Assembly (NCBI GenBank): GCA_951799445.1 | Contig: OX637293.1 | Span: 9,486,001-9,550,000, forward strand | DNA length: 64,000 nucleotides | Source of the DNA: Pseudisothecium myosuroides | Taxonomy: Eukaryota > Streptophyta > Bryopsida > Hypnales > Lembophyllaceae | Direction: 5' to 3' | Shown here: in pieces, positions 42,939 to 53,079 of the stretch | How positions within the stretch are numbered: position 1 is the first letter of the stretch | Layout: every line of letters starts with the position of its first letter | Program-made: the position numbers and the translations under genes | Notes under the pieces: model-generated | Databases searched by the model: none | Seen by the model: only the letters and a program-made list of their open reading frames with translations | Told to the model about the DNA's origin: nothing

Positions 42939-43379
42939 CAATTTGCTGTAACTAAGCTCATTCTTTATAAAAATAATCCTTATCAATCAAATATTTTCTT
43001 CCAAAATCTTAACAAGTCTGATTACTAGTACATCAAGACAAAATATAGGTAACCTCCATGCTATTGCAAGAGGTACCTAGCAACAAGAGGAAAGTGATCT
43101 TAAAAATTGAAATCTGAATGGGACAATCTCATTCAATTTCAAACAAATCTTAATTAATCATTAATTTTTTTACATCTTAAAATCCAGCAAAGTCCAATAA
43201 ATATCATATCATTGTTTTCTAAAGGACCAGGGTAATAGGTCCACGATAATAGGTCCATGGTTAAAATTTACTAGAAATAAAAAAATTTGGCCAAAAACTT
43301 TAAATGGAATCTCAAAAAAGTTGTACACTCACAGGCTCACGTTCACACATTCACAGAATAGCAACCCTGGGCTCAAATG

Positions 43380-44820
43380 GTTGCTTTAAGAGCAAACTAT
43401 TTTACTACACTTGTGGTCTTGTCTTTCCTAGCCAATCATGGATTCTGTCAACAACTTATAGTGGACAGTGCCTGCACTGTCTTACAAAAAAAAATTTAAA
43501 AAGCACTAACTGCAACGCACTAATCAATGTCATATGTACTAATTTGGCCTACATTGTTGATTACAAATAAGAATTTATTGGCTCTATCCTTTGGACAAAG
43601 ACTATGGCATTGACTCTAGTTTCTGAATCCCAGTTTCCATATCCTATCTACAACCATATTCACATTGCACAACTTAGTTAAGATTTGATTAGAGGGGGAT
43701 GTGGGTTTTGATTGATCAATAAATTAATATAGTTGTTCACCTACAACAGAGTTACATAGTTACACGGTTCTTGTTCAATTACAAATGCTATTGCTTTGAA
43801 GTATAATTTTTTTTTGTTAACAACTCCTTGGCATGACTTTAATTCATTTGTTCCAGTATTCCTTTCTTTGTAGTGCATTATAGCACTTAAAGTAATTTTG
43901 AACTAGTTAAAGCACAAATGGTAAATCGCAGTAGATGACACAGCAGAACCCACCTTGTAGATCACGGAGTTCTCTATAGAAGAAGGGCATTAATAGTGTC
44001 AATAGTAGGTGTTTCTATGAACTCCACTTTTGTATTTTGTTGTATATTCTTTCTAAACTCTGAAAATTCTCTAACCTATTGCTTTAATTGTTGCTTTCAT
44101 ATGCTGACATTGTGATATGATATTTTTCCCGAATTGTGTTCATGATTGCTTGTTTGAAAAAAGGGTTTGTTTCAACTTTCAAGTACATATACTATTCAAT
44201 ATTGATTATAAATTTATTTATTTAGTAGTCAACAATTAAGTCAAAAGTCTAGTGCAAAAAATTATCAAAAAATAACTTTGATTTCCATTATTTGAAAAAT
44301 TGAAAAGAAGGATTCCATATAGGATTCAAGGAAAAAACAGATTGTTTATAGCTCTAAGATGAAATTGAAACCCACTAATCCCGATGGCAAGATTGTTCTT
44401 CAAACATCTTGAACCTCTTAAATCTTGTTTCTTTGTAAACTATAGAAACTTTAATTCAAAGATTGTCTGAATACAAAATTTGTATGAAAAAAATGCAACT
44501 ATTGGCTATAAAACAAGAAGTTCTACAACTTTCACAACAATTATCTACAAAAATGAATAAAAGATTTCCATATATTACATAAGAATCATAAGATTTAATA
44601 TATGATTTTTTTTTTTAAATTTAAAAAAATAAAAAAATAAAAAAATATATAAGAAAAATAGACATTAAAAAATGTAAAAAGAAAAATTAAAAAATTAAAA
44701 AAAATTAAAAAAAATTAAAAAAATTAAAAAAAAATTGAATTTTAGAATTTAAAAATCCCATAATAAATCAAAGTTTATTATTTTTAAATTAAAAAACAAT
44801 TAAATTTGATTAGCTCCCCC
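43380..44820. other. AT-rich intergenic DNA
   Basis: No gene was recognised. At about 44610-44740 there is an A-rich (AAAATTAAAA)n simple-repeat tract. Confidence 0.5.
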
Positions 44821-45310
44821 TACCCTCCCAACAAGTGGGATGGGGAGCGGCCAATTGTCTGGCCGCTTGTTATCCCTTCGTGGCAGGAGGATTGGGAGGA
44901 GCCGCCCTCCACGCCTACCTTGTCCCGGAAGGTTTTGCCGGCCCACAATGCACGACGTTAAAGTGGTCATTCAAATTACCTCTATTTTATGGTTTCTTAG
45001 TGTCATGCATACTTTATCATTGATTTAAAATTTGAAATCAAATTTTTCAAATTTTATCATGGGCGGAAAATAAAAAAATTTCAATGTTTTTCCTATGAGT
45101 AAAAACATAGACTTGAAATGACCACTTTAATGTCTTGCGACTACAATGGGGGGCCAATCTCCATTATGGGCAAAATTTGTTGGGTGGAGGATATGGACAC
45201 CCGCGTCTTTTTAATTAGAGCAATCGCACGGTCACACGGAAGAGCTGGCTGCTTTGGCTATTGGTGCGTTCGGATTGTAAATGGTATCCCACCCTCATAC
45301 GCTAGTAATT
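44820..45310. repeat. GC-richer block with an inverted repeat
   Basis: Arms near 44940-44985 and 45100-45155 are inverted: GTTAAAGTGGTCATTCAA pairs with TTGAAATGACCACTTTAA, and GGCCCACAATG pairs with the later CAATGGGGGGCC. A small palindrome GCGGCCAATTGTCTGGCCGC lies at 44848-44867. Both outer halves are GC-richer than their surroundings. It may be a fold-back MITE of about 480 bp; no target duplication was seen and no gene is supported. Confidence 0.5.
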
Positions 45311-45878
45311 AAATTCTTGAGTGACCCTTCCAAAAATTGAACTTGGTATGAAATCCTCCAATGTTTTTCATCACCCTTTCCGCGCCCCAGTTTGGGATTC
45401 AATGATGAGACTTCACCATTCCAACAACTCATTGGATAATCAATAATGGGGGCATGAATAGTAGCATTGACTTTATGAATAGTAGCCCATACATTGTTGA
45501 ATATGTTGTATACTTCGCCTCATAGTAGAGACTTGGCAAGTGGAATCAACAAAGAGATTTGTGGAGCTAATTGTGAAACATTTGGAAAGTTAGATTTTCT
45601 GTATTCCTATGGTGATGCTCTTATTGGGTCAGTCTTAATGCCTCCTGCCAATAGCATTTGAGTGAGTGTCCGTCGAGCAATTTTTAGAAACTTTTAAACA
45701 AATTTTATACTAGTTTGAATTTTTATAAACTTTTGTGGAAGTTTATTATTCATAAATAACTGAAGAAAAAGTACAAATTTATAAAATAATTGAATAGGAT
45801 TTGTTTTTTTAATCATCTTGCCCGCACATATATCTCTTCATGCATTTTTGTACACTCAACGTGCATTCTTATCCATAG
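45311..45878. other. AT-rich intergenic DNA
   Basis: Nothing recognisable as a gene or element. Confidence 0.4.
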
Positions 45879-46066
45879 TTGTCACATTAGATGGACCGTC
45901 CATCCAAACCGTTCGATTTGTCCGCCCGCCGGGGACGTCCAATGATCTTAATCCGCCCGATGTGATTACTTTAACGTAATCACATTATCCGTCCGGTCCG
46001 TCCGAACCATCCAATGTGTCTGCCCTTTTAGGACGTCCGGTGAACCTAACTTGCCCAATGTGACAA
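45879..46066. mobile_element. 188-bp MITE, copy 1
   Basis: It starts TTGTCACATTAGATGGACCG and ends CTTGCCCAATGTGACAA, giving imperfect inverted ends (TTGTCACATT(A/G)G). A central hairpin GTGATTAC...GTAATCAC lies mid-way. It has the same length and order as 47348-47535. CCATAG precedes both copies. Confidence 0.8.
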
Positions 46067-46709
46067 TCCCTTCCAATTGGCATCAATAGTGCAAGTGTTT
46101 AAAGCCATGGTTGAACGGCTTGGAAGAATTTTTAAAACCAGATCAACAAAATTGAGAGCTTCAATTCAAATGACATCGTATTCATCTCTTCAATACACTT
46201 AGAACAATCGGACAAGCTACTCTATTCATTTCAACACTTATAATTTATATAAGTCTATAAGGAAAGCATCATTCCAACAAAATGCTAATGTTGCTAAAAC
46301 AAAACCAAAGGAATTTAAAGATGAGCTTTGCATGCATATTTACTACAAGAGCTTAATTGTACATTTCCATAAGGTCTACTTACCTTGCATCACCACTAAT
46401 TGGGATCCAGCTAAAACTAATTGGAATCCATAAAAAATAACAAAGAATAGAAGAGAAGACCAAAATATTGTAAAACCAAAAAGACAACTACAAACGTAGT
46501 ACAAGCACCATGAAATCCCCTTCCTCGAAACCCTGTAACCTTGCTCCATCTCCTAGAAGCAGAAGTTTGGCTCCTCTCCTATTACTTCATTTATTTATTG
46601 TACTCTTTTGCTCACACTCTGAATAGCATCTAATACAATTGGTTAAAAAAAATCTCAAATAAAAAACTCTTCAAGAACTCAATGAAATGTAAACCTAAAT
46701 AAAATGTAC

Positions 46710-47180
46710 CTCAAACTTTCCCTCCATCGCTTCCATTTTGTCCTTTAATTCTTATAGCTCTTGAAACCCTTCTCCTATGGCAAACATGATGGTGAAGATG
46801 ACGATAACTAAGGGTGCGACTGGGAACCAACTCTAAGGCACTTCAACTTGTAAGCATTGTGGACTGCTGAACAATCTGTCTTGCAATCTACTAATGTGGC
46901 CAACTGGGACACCATAGCAATCAACAATGCTTCGAATGTAATAAAACACACCACCCAGCTAAACATCTGTGTGCTCAAATCTAAGATGGTCTTCCTTTGT
47001 TGATCCTCCTCTGCAGTGAGATCATTCTTCTCCTACTCCCACCTTTCCATAGCCCTGCTCAACAACTCATCGTACTTCATCCACACTATGTTCTTCACCA
47101 TTTGGTACGTTGCTCCTAACCTTTGAGAAATCCCATCTCTTTCCATATCCTCCACTTGGAAAATCTCACTGTTTGGTGCC
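46710..47180 (-). pseudogene. Decayed exon of an unrecognised membrane protein
   Basis: On the minus strand a long coding-like stretch begins after a splice-acceptor-like GATGCAG at 47180 and ends before a GTACAT donor-like site at 46710. It encodes a charged, probably helical part (VEDMERDGISQRLGATYQM, then ERWE), an in-frame TAG, then EKNDLTAEEDQQRKTILDL and a hydrophobic segment (WVVCFITFEALLIAM). After a further stop in a shifted frame comes a second hydrophobic segment (VIVIFTIMFAIGEG) and KDKMEAMEGK. The pattern, a coiled region plus two membrane spans, is coherent across the breaks, so this looks like an inactivated gene fragment. I do not recognise the family. Confidence 0.55.
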
Positions 47181-47347
47181 TGCATCACAAAAATAGACAC
47201 ATCAATAATTTTTGTTATTAAATATATCCAAACTATACATAATTCTCCCCAAAAGATAAAAGCACATACTTTCACAAAATCTACACACTACAAACCGACC
47301 AATTCTGACCCAATCACTGCTACAAGGAAAGCCATCTAAAGCCATAG

Positions 47348-47535
47348 TTGTCACATTAGACGGACTGTCCATCCAAACCATCCGATTTGCCTGCTTACCC
47401 AGGATGTTCAATGATCCTAATCTGCTTGATGTGATTACTTTAAGGTAATCACATTATCCATCTAGTCCGTCCAAACCGTCCAATGTGTCCGCCTTTTTAA
47501 AGCATCCGGTAATCCTAACTTGCCCAATGCGACAA
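47348..47535. mobile_element. 188-bp MITE, copy 2
   Basis: It starts TTGTCACATTAGACGGAC and ends TTGCCCAATGCGACAA. It is collinear with the copy at 45879-46066 over the full 188 bp, including the central GTGATTACTTTAAGGTAATCAC hairpin. It lies next to the decayed exon at 46710-47180 and the Mutator-like MITE at 47608. Confidence 0.8.
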
Positions 47536-47607
47536 TGTTGCTCTTATGTACTCAATGTGCACTATTGTTGATGTTGACAGAATCTTGATTTTCAAACCAT
47601 TTTAAAA

Positions 47608-47743
47608 GCCAACGGTGCTAGTATGTGAGCCCAAGAATGTGAGCTTGTGAGCATTGAGCCTACAATATAGGTACCTATGATATGGATACCCCACACTATA
47701 GAAGGTGTATGTATCATAAACACCTATAATATGGGTATTTGTA

Positions 47744-47776
<33 letters not shown>

Positions 47777-47875
47777 AATCATAGACAGTTTCTATAGAAT
47801 ATACACCTATAACATAGGTGTGTAGTATTCTAGGCTCATAGGCTTACACTCCTATGCTCACATAATAGCAACCCT
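47608..47875. mobile_element. Mutator-like MITE related to 39827-43369
   Basis: The ends GGTGCTAGTATGTGAGC and, reverse-complemented, GGTTGCTATTATGTGAGC match those of the 39.8 kb element. The flanks are CATTTTAAAA on both sides (47598-47607 and 47876-47885), a perfect 10-bp duplication. The interior contains a (CA)n run at about 47748-47772 and inverted CACCTATAATATGG-type blocks. Confidence 0.72.
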
Positions 47876-47885
47876 CATTTTAAAA

Positions 47886-48728
47886 TGGTTAGCATTGTAA
47901 TATTAAAACATTTAGAAGGCTAAGTTTTATATTGGTGTATGAATATATAAAAGATTGAATTTTTAATGTACTTTAAGTAAACTACCGTGACAATATAGAA
48001 TTGTGAAACCTTTCATTAAATAATACTTTGACCAAACAATGACAATACTTTGAGTTTTTGAAATAACCACTATTTTAATTATGTACTTGAATTTTCATTA
48101 CAAAGCCCACATAAAGATTTGAACCACATTAAAAAACCAAAATCATCAAAAAAGTTTTTTAATTTTGAGATACAATGAACCATCTCAAAATATTAATACA
48201 AAAAAAATCAAATACTGAATATATATATATATATATATATATACATACATATACATATACACATACATATACATATACACATACATATAAATATACACAT
48301 ACATATACATATATTTATATTTATATTTATATAAAAGATGATTTTATTTTGCATATTTGTCTATTAGAAAAAAATCATTTTAGAGGCTAAAATTTCATTC
48401 ACAACCTTCTTTTCTTTACCTTTTTTGAATTTTGGAGTACATTGAGGTAGTTAGTGTTAGTTAGTGTAATAGTTGTCAACTACTAATAAAAGGATTCATT
48501 TAAATTATTAAAAGACTTTTATTTTTAAAAAATTCTAAATTAATTGATTAGATGTTCTATATTTATAAATATTTTTTTGCAAAATCGTCAAGTCACAATT
48601 TAAGGAGTGATGTTTTGAAAATTTGAAAATACTAAAAAACAATGAAAAGTAGTGCATTGCAACATAAAAATTAGTGCACTATACCATGCAAATGTCCAAT
48701 CATTAACCATTTCCTTATAAGTCTTTAA
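47886..48728. other. AT-rich DNA with a TA/CA microsatellite
   Basis: At about 48218-48335 a (TA)n run passes into ACATACATATACATATACAC repeats. The remainder is AT-rich with no gene. Confidence 0.6.
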
Positions 48729-49652
48729 CCCCTAAAGTTCCTTGACTATGTTCTCACCAAAAATGCTCCAAAAATGCCCTTTCTAGTATAAGTACCAAAT
48801 TTGAGAAAAAAATCACTTCTGGACACATGTAAGCATAGGATTTTATAGTACTTTGGTTTGAAAATATGTGGAAAAAATTTCAGAAATTTCCATTGTGTAA
48901 ATTGGAAGATATTAGCGTTTGAAGTGGCAAAAGTCCTTTTTTGGCCCTGCAAAAAACCAGGCAGCTGCACTTCACAAGATTAGATTATTATGAAAAAAAT
49001 TCTAAAATGGTTGTGCTTCTTTGGACTCATTCTTCAGGGCAAGTTGGCTACATACTTGAAAATTTTCAGATTGTTTGGAATTGTACAACATATAGGGAAA
49101 AAATAGTAAGTAGAAAAAAGTAGAGAAAGGTTCAAAACACTAAATTGTTAAGAAGTTAATTATGGAACTGAAAAATGTCAATCCCAATGGTTGCAATGTT
49201 GCAATAAACAATCTATATCCTACAATTTTATTTTTTTTGGAAAATATTGAAAATTGAATGAAATAAATGACTTCAAAGTTTATTTTAGAGTAGACAATCC
49301 ATAACTGCCCGCAAACTAAAAATCCTCATAACGTTTGACTGATTGATCAAAATGGAATGATTCAAAGCTTTTCACGTATATATAAATCTAATAAACCAAT
49401 TTCAAATTTTTATTTTCAAAAAAAGTGATTTTTTCTGATCTGCCCGGACTGCCCGAGTTGAGAAACAAACAACATATTAGGCCATAACTTTTGACTCGTA
49501 TTTCCAAATGTCATGAAATTTGGTGCATATGAAAGATATTCCTTGTCCCCACCTTCCATAAAAATTTCAGCCCAAAATATGCAAATCTCTAGTCACACGT
49601 ACCTGCCCAAAATTTCTATGTTGCCAAAAAACTCATGTTGGTCCATTAGGGG
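48729..49652 (-). mobile_element. TTAA-flanked piggyBac-like element, copy F
   Basis: TTAA at 48725-48728 and 49653-49656; left end CCCCTAAAGTTCC and, reverse-complemented, right end CCCCTAATGGACC. It is 924 bp long, inverted relative to copies D and E, and very similar to E across its length. It carries no transposase frame. Confidence 0.87.
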
Positions 49653-49949
49653 TTAACCAAGCCTATCACCATGGTCATCAACTATGCCACTATTCAATAG
49701 CCGGATGAATTTGTGTATTCTGCAATCACTTTTTGTCTTCTACACATCTTTAGGAGGTTAATTAAAATCCCTCTTCAACAATCTTAAGGACGGATATTGC
49801 AAAGATTCCCTTCCTTTTGACAAATGTAATAGGTAAACAAATAAATAAATGCATTTTAAAAATCTAAAGCAATTCAATGTTTTTAGGCCCAAAATTGTTT
49901 GAAAGTTTTCAAACCTAAAGCAAGGCTAAAATCTTCATGTATATTTATT

Positions 49950-50755
49950 CATTAACAAATCTAACCACAAGATTGCTTTGTTAACTTGTTAGAGTACACC
50001 CTCTTAAAATTTCAAAATAAAAAACCTTACCAATTGCAAGATCATGATGCTTGGATTTCAAAAAGAAGTATTTTCAACTCTTTCCAAATAGTTAGGTTTC
50101 GGCTTTTAAACTTTTTACACAAAAATGTGTAGATCCTAAAACTTTCAACCCTCCATAATATTTGGAGAAATAGGTCGGGAATACATGTAAAAATTTCAAC
50201 AAAAAATTATTTCATATTTATGCTTGATAAAATAATAAGTAGAAAAAAAAAGAGTATGATTTATAATACTTAAATATTAAGAATTTAGTTATAGAATTGA
50301 AAAATTCCAATTCCAATGGTCAAAATGTTGTAATAAAAAATCTACATCCAATGATTTTGTTTTTTCCAAAAATGTTGAAAATTGAGTTAAATAAAGGACT
50401 TCAAAATTTATTTTAGAGTAGAAATTCTACAAACTAAAACTTTTCATATTAACTTTCATCTTGTTAATAAAAATGGAATGATTCAAAGCCTTTCCTCGTA
50501 AATATAAATCTAGGAAATTAAGTTAAAATTTTTATTTCTTAAAAATGTGGTTTTTTTGACTTGCCCGAGAGCAACGCAAACTACATATCATACAATAACC
50601 TCGACAATAACTTTGTAACCACGTAGTCAAAAGTTATGAAAATTGTTGTGCCTAAAAGCTACTCCTCGACCACATGTGTGTGAAAATTTCAAGGAAAAAA
50701 ATAAAATTTTCATTTATAAATGGATGACGAAAAATGCTATGTTGCCAAAAAAACT
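49950..50755 (-). mobile_element. Fragment: dispersed repeat joined to a truncated TTAA-family copy
   Basis: The part 49950-50220 matches ACL5 intron 2 (8560-8820). From about 50220 the sequence follows the internal part of the TTAA family (AGTAGAAAAA, TCTACATCCAATGATTTT, TTTATTTTAGAGTAGA, AAAATGGAATGATTCAAAGC) and ends near TGCTATGTTGCCAAAAAA. The terminal CCCC and TTAA are missing at both ends, so this is a decayed copy. Confidence 0.6.
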
Positions 50756-51519
50756 AACAAGTGAAGCTTCCTAAATCTAATTTCTATTCTGCTAGAAAAC
50801 TTAAGAAATATTTCCAAAATTGAGTATTTGATCACAATTTGAAGATGAAAGCTTGCAGCAATGTTTCTATATATGAAATGCCACAAAATGTTAGATAAGA
50901 CAATGGTGTTCTATACTACTCCGTATAATTTTCACTTATGGAGAAACTTTTAGAGTTTTTAAGTATACTTTGCATTTGATATGAATTTTCTTCATCTTCT
51001 CTTCAAAAATTCATGACAATTTCAAAATTGGGAAAACAAATCTAAAAGTTTTACAACTTATAGAAAATTTATGCTTTCATCTTAAGAGAATTGAAAAAAA
51101 ATATATAATCTATACACAATGGCAATTAGAAAAATATAGTGAAGGATTTTGAAGTTCAACTTAATCCCTAAATGCTTGAGGCACCAAATTCTGGTGTCAA
51201 CAATACTTTGAAGTTAAATAAAACCTAACCAAGTTTCTATTTTTAGTAGTTTATATATTTTTTTAATTCTTTTTAAAGTCTAGTTTTAGCATCAAAAATC
51301 CAATTTTAAAAATAATTGATTATGATTTTTCTATTCAATATTTTGTGCAAGGGTACCCATTGTAATCTTGACTCTCCATAGTGTTGAGGGCTCTTGGAAA
51401 TAAGCCTCAAATACACTAGATCTTAGAGAAAAAATCACATTAGAAATTCATTTAAAAAAATTGTAAAGTAGATTTGAGAAGTCATAAATTGATTGGGATT
51501 ATGCATATTAGGCCCTTTA
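50756..51519. other. AT-rich intergenic DNA
   Basis: No gene or defined element was seen. Confidence 0.4.
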
Positions 51520-51908
51520 GAGCATCCCCACAGCTAATGCGCGGAACCACCAGGGCGCCAAATGAAGAATTTTTGTTGGTTGGCGTGCCGTCGTTTCGAT
51601 TGAAGAGTCATGGCCCCACAGAAAGACTTGCAAAGTGACCAAAAGGTGCACCATACTTATTATTTTATTGTTTCAAGAAGAATCTCTTTGACTTTTGAAG
51701 AGAAGCTTTCAAAAGGTGGGATTCAAAAGATTATTAAATAGCTTAGTGAGCCACGTTCAAGATTCTCCATTTGCCTGTGCCTTCTTCATTTTTGGAAGTG
51801 GCCGAGCATATTTTTGTCCTTGGCGAGTGTGTTGTGGGGCAATTTCTAAGCCACGGCCCGCCCATTGCCCGTGTTCAGTGCTTTTGGCGAGTAGCCGTGG
51901 CGATGCTC
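51520..51908. mobile_element. Tourist/Harbinger-like MITE
   Basis: The left end GAGCATCCCCACAGCTAATG and the right end, reverse-complemented GAGCATCGCCACGGCTACTC, are inverted repeats. TTA lies directly outside both (51517-51519 and 51909-51911), the 3-bp target typical of PIF/Harbinger elements. The interior is unusually GC-rich for this region. It directly abuts copy G of the TTAA family. Confidence 0.75.
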
Positions 51909-51912
51909 TTAA

Positions 51913-53073
51913 CCCCTAAAAAGACCAAGGCATTTTCTTGCTCCAAAACCACTGAAAACTGCCATTTTTGCTGCAATTACTTTCTAAATAATATTTTTTT
52001 TTTAGAATCTAATTGTAGGATCTTGTACTTAACTTGTTTCAAATCATCATTTGGTAAAAATTTCATGAAGTTTGACCATACGGATTGGAAGATATTAGCC
52101 TTCAAAGTTGGAATTTTTTTTTGAGCACTGGTCTGCAATTTCAGATGACTTTGATCGCCATTCGTGGCAATTTTTTGCACTACAAACCATAAATTTTAAG
52201 TTTTTTATGTTGAACATTTGAGTTGAGAGTCGAGGAAAAAATTTCAGAAAAAAAACACTTGATTTTCATTCATTAAAAAATTGTAAAGTAGAAATAGGTC
52301 CAAAATTGAATGAAACACTAAATCGTTAATAGCTCTAAAAGGGAATTGAAACACCGTAATTCCAATGGTTAAATTGTTCTGCAAACAAACTAAACCATGC
52401 CCAAAAAAAATTTGAAAAATTCTGAAAATTGCATTCAAAAATGAATTCTATAAGTTGTTTTTTGAAGAAGATGCTTAGATTGCCCGGAAAACAAGATTGT
52501 TCATAACTTTCTTATTATTAGTCCAAATATAATGAATCAAAGCTTCAGATGTACACTAAATAGTGAAATTAGGTTGCCCCACACTAATTTCTTGACATTC
52601 TATACTATATAAATATTTATTGTTTATTTGCAAGAATTTACTACTTTTTAATTAAATATTTTTGTAATTGGGACCCATGAACCTCCATGTATACAAACAA
52701 AAAGATTTGTAGAAATATTTGTTGACTTTGATGGCTTGTAAAGTAATTTTTTGAAGTAAGGCAACTTAATTGTTAAGGCAACCTAATTTCACTACTTAGT
52801 GTAGACAAAAACATAATCTTTAAAAAATAAAATAAATAAAAAATAATAATAATAATTTTTTTTTTTTTCCTACTTGGCGAACAACTTTTTTGACTTAGGG
52901 TGGCATTTTTCCCCCAGGCACTGATTGGAAAAAAAATTATATTTTTAGAAAGCAAATTCCCTATCTTCAACTATCTTCAAAAAAAGTTTCAAAAAATCAG
53001 GTCAAAATTTGAGGTCACATGAGCTTGCCCGAAATCCCAAGTGTCCCCTGAGGAGACTTTAGTCCTTTAGGGG
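51913..53073 (-). mobile_element. TTAA-flanked piggyBac-like element, copy G (longer variant)
   Basis: TTAA at 51909-51912 and 53074-53077; left end CCCCTAAAAAGACC and right end GGTTAA preceded by TCCTTTAGG. At 1161 bp it is longer than the other copies, and its middle differs while the ends align. Truncated copy C belongs to the same variant. It carries no transposase frame. Confidence 0.75.
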
Positions 53074-53079
53074 TTAACC

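Larger units (their letters stand above)
41023..43256. mobile_element. Element with about 170-bp terminal inverted repeats
   Basis: The left arm (41023 to about 41195) and the right arm (about 43085-43256) are inverted copies. GGACCTATTACCGTGG pairs with CCAGGGTAATAGGTCC, and GACTTTGCTAGATTTTAAG pairs with CTTAAAATCCAGCAAAGTC, and both share TTTGTTTGAAATTGAATGA. A CACTA element is nested inside; without it about 760 bp remain. A second copy of the inner arm sequence lies at about 41280-41360. The target duplication was not resolved. Confidence 0.7.
39827..43369. mobile_element. Mutator-like element hosting nested insertions
   Basis: The left end CAGCGGTGCTATTTTGTGAG and the right end, reverse-complemented CAGGGTTGCTATTCTGTGAA, are inverted repeats of about 40 bp that also share CGTGAGCCTGTGAG. 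They are flanked by GGCTTAAATG (39817-39826) and GGCTCAAATG (43370-43379), a 10-bp target duplication with one mismatch. After removal of the nested elements at 40011-40937 and 41023-43256 about 380 bp remain, a MITE-like size. A relative is at 47608-47875. The 10-bp duplication points to the Mutator superfamily. Confidence 0.65.

Noticed and set aside
44835..45312. GC-richer open frames suggesting a small gene
   Set aside because: The frames are short, show no motif and coincide with an inverted repeat, so a fold-back repeat explains them better.
51695..52124. Open frames over the GC-rich block at 51.7-52.1 kb
   Set aside because: They span the boundary between a Tourist-like MITE and a TTAA-family element and show no recognisable protein motif.
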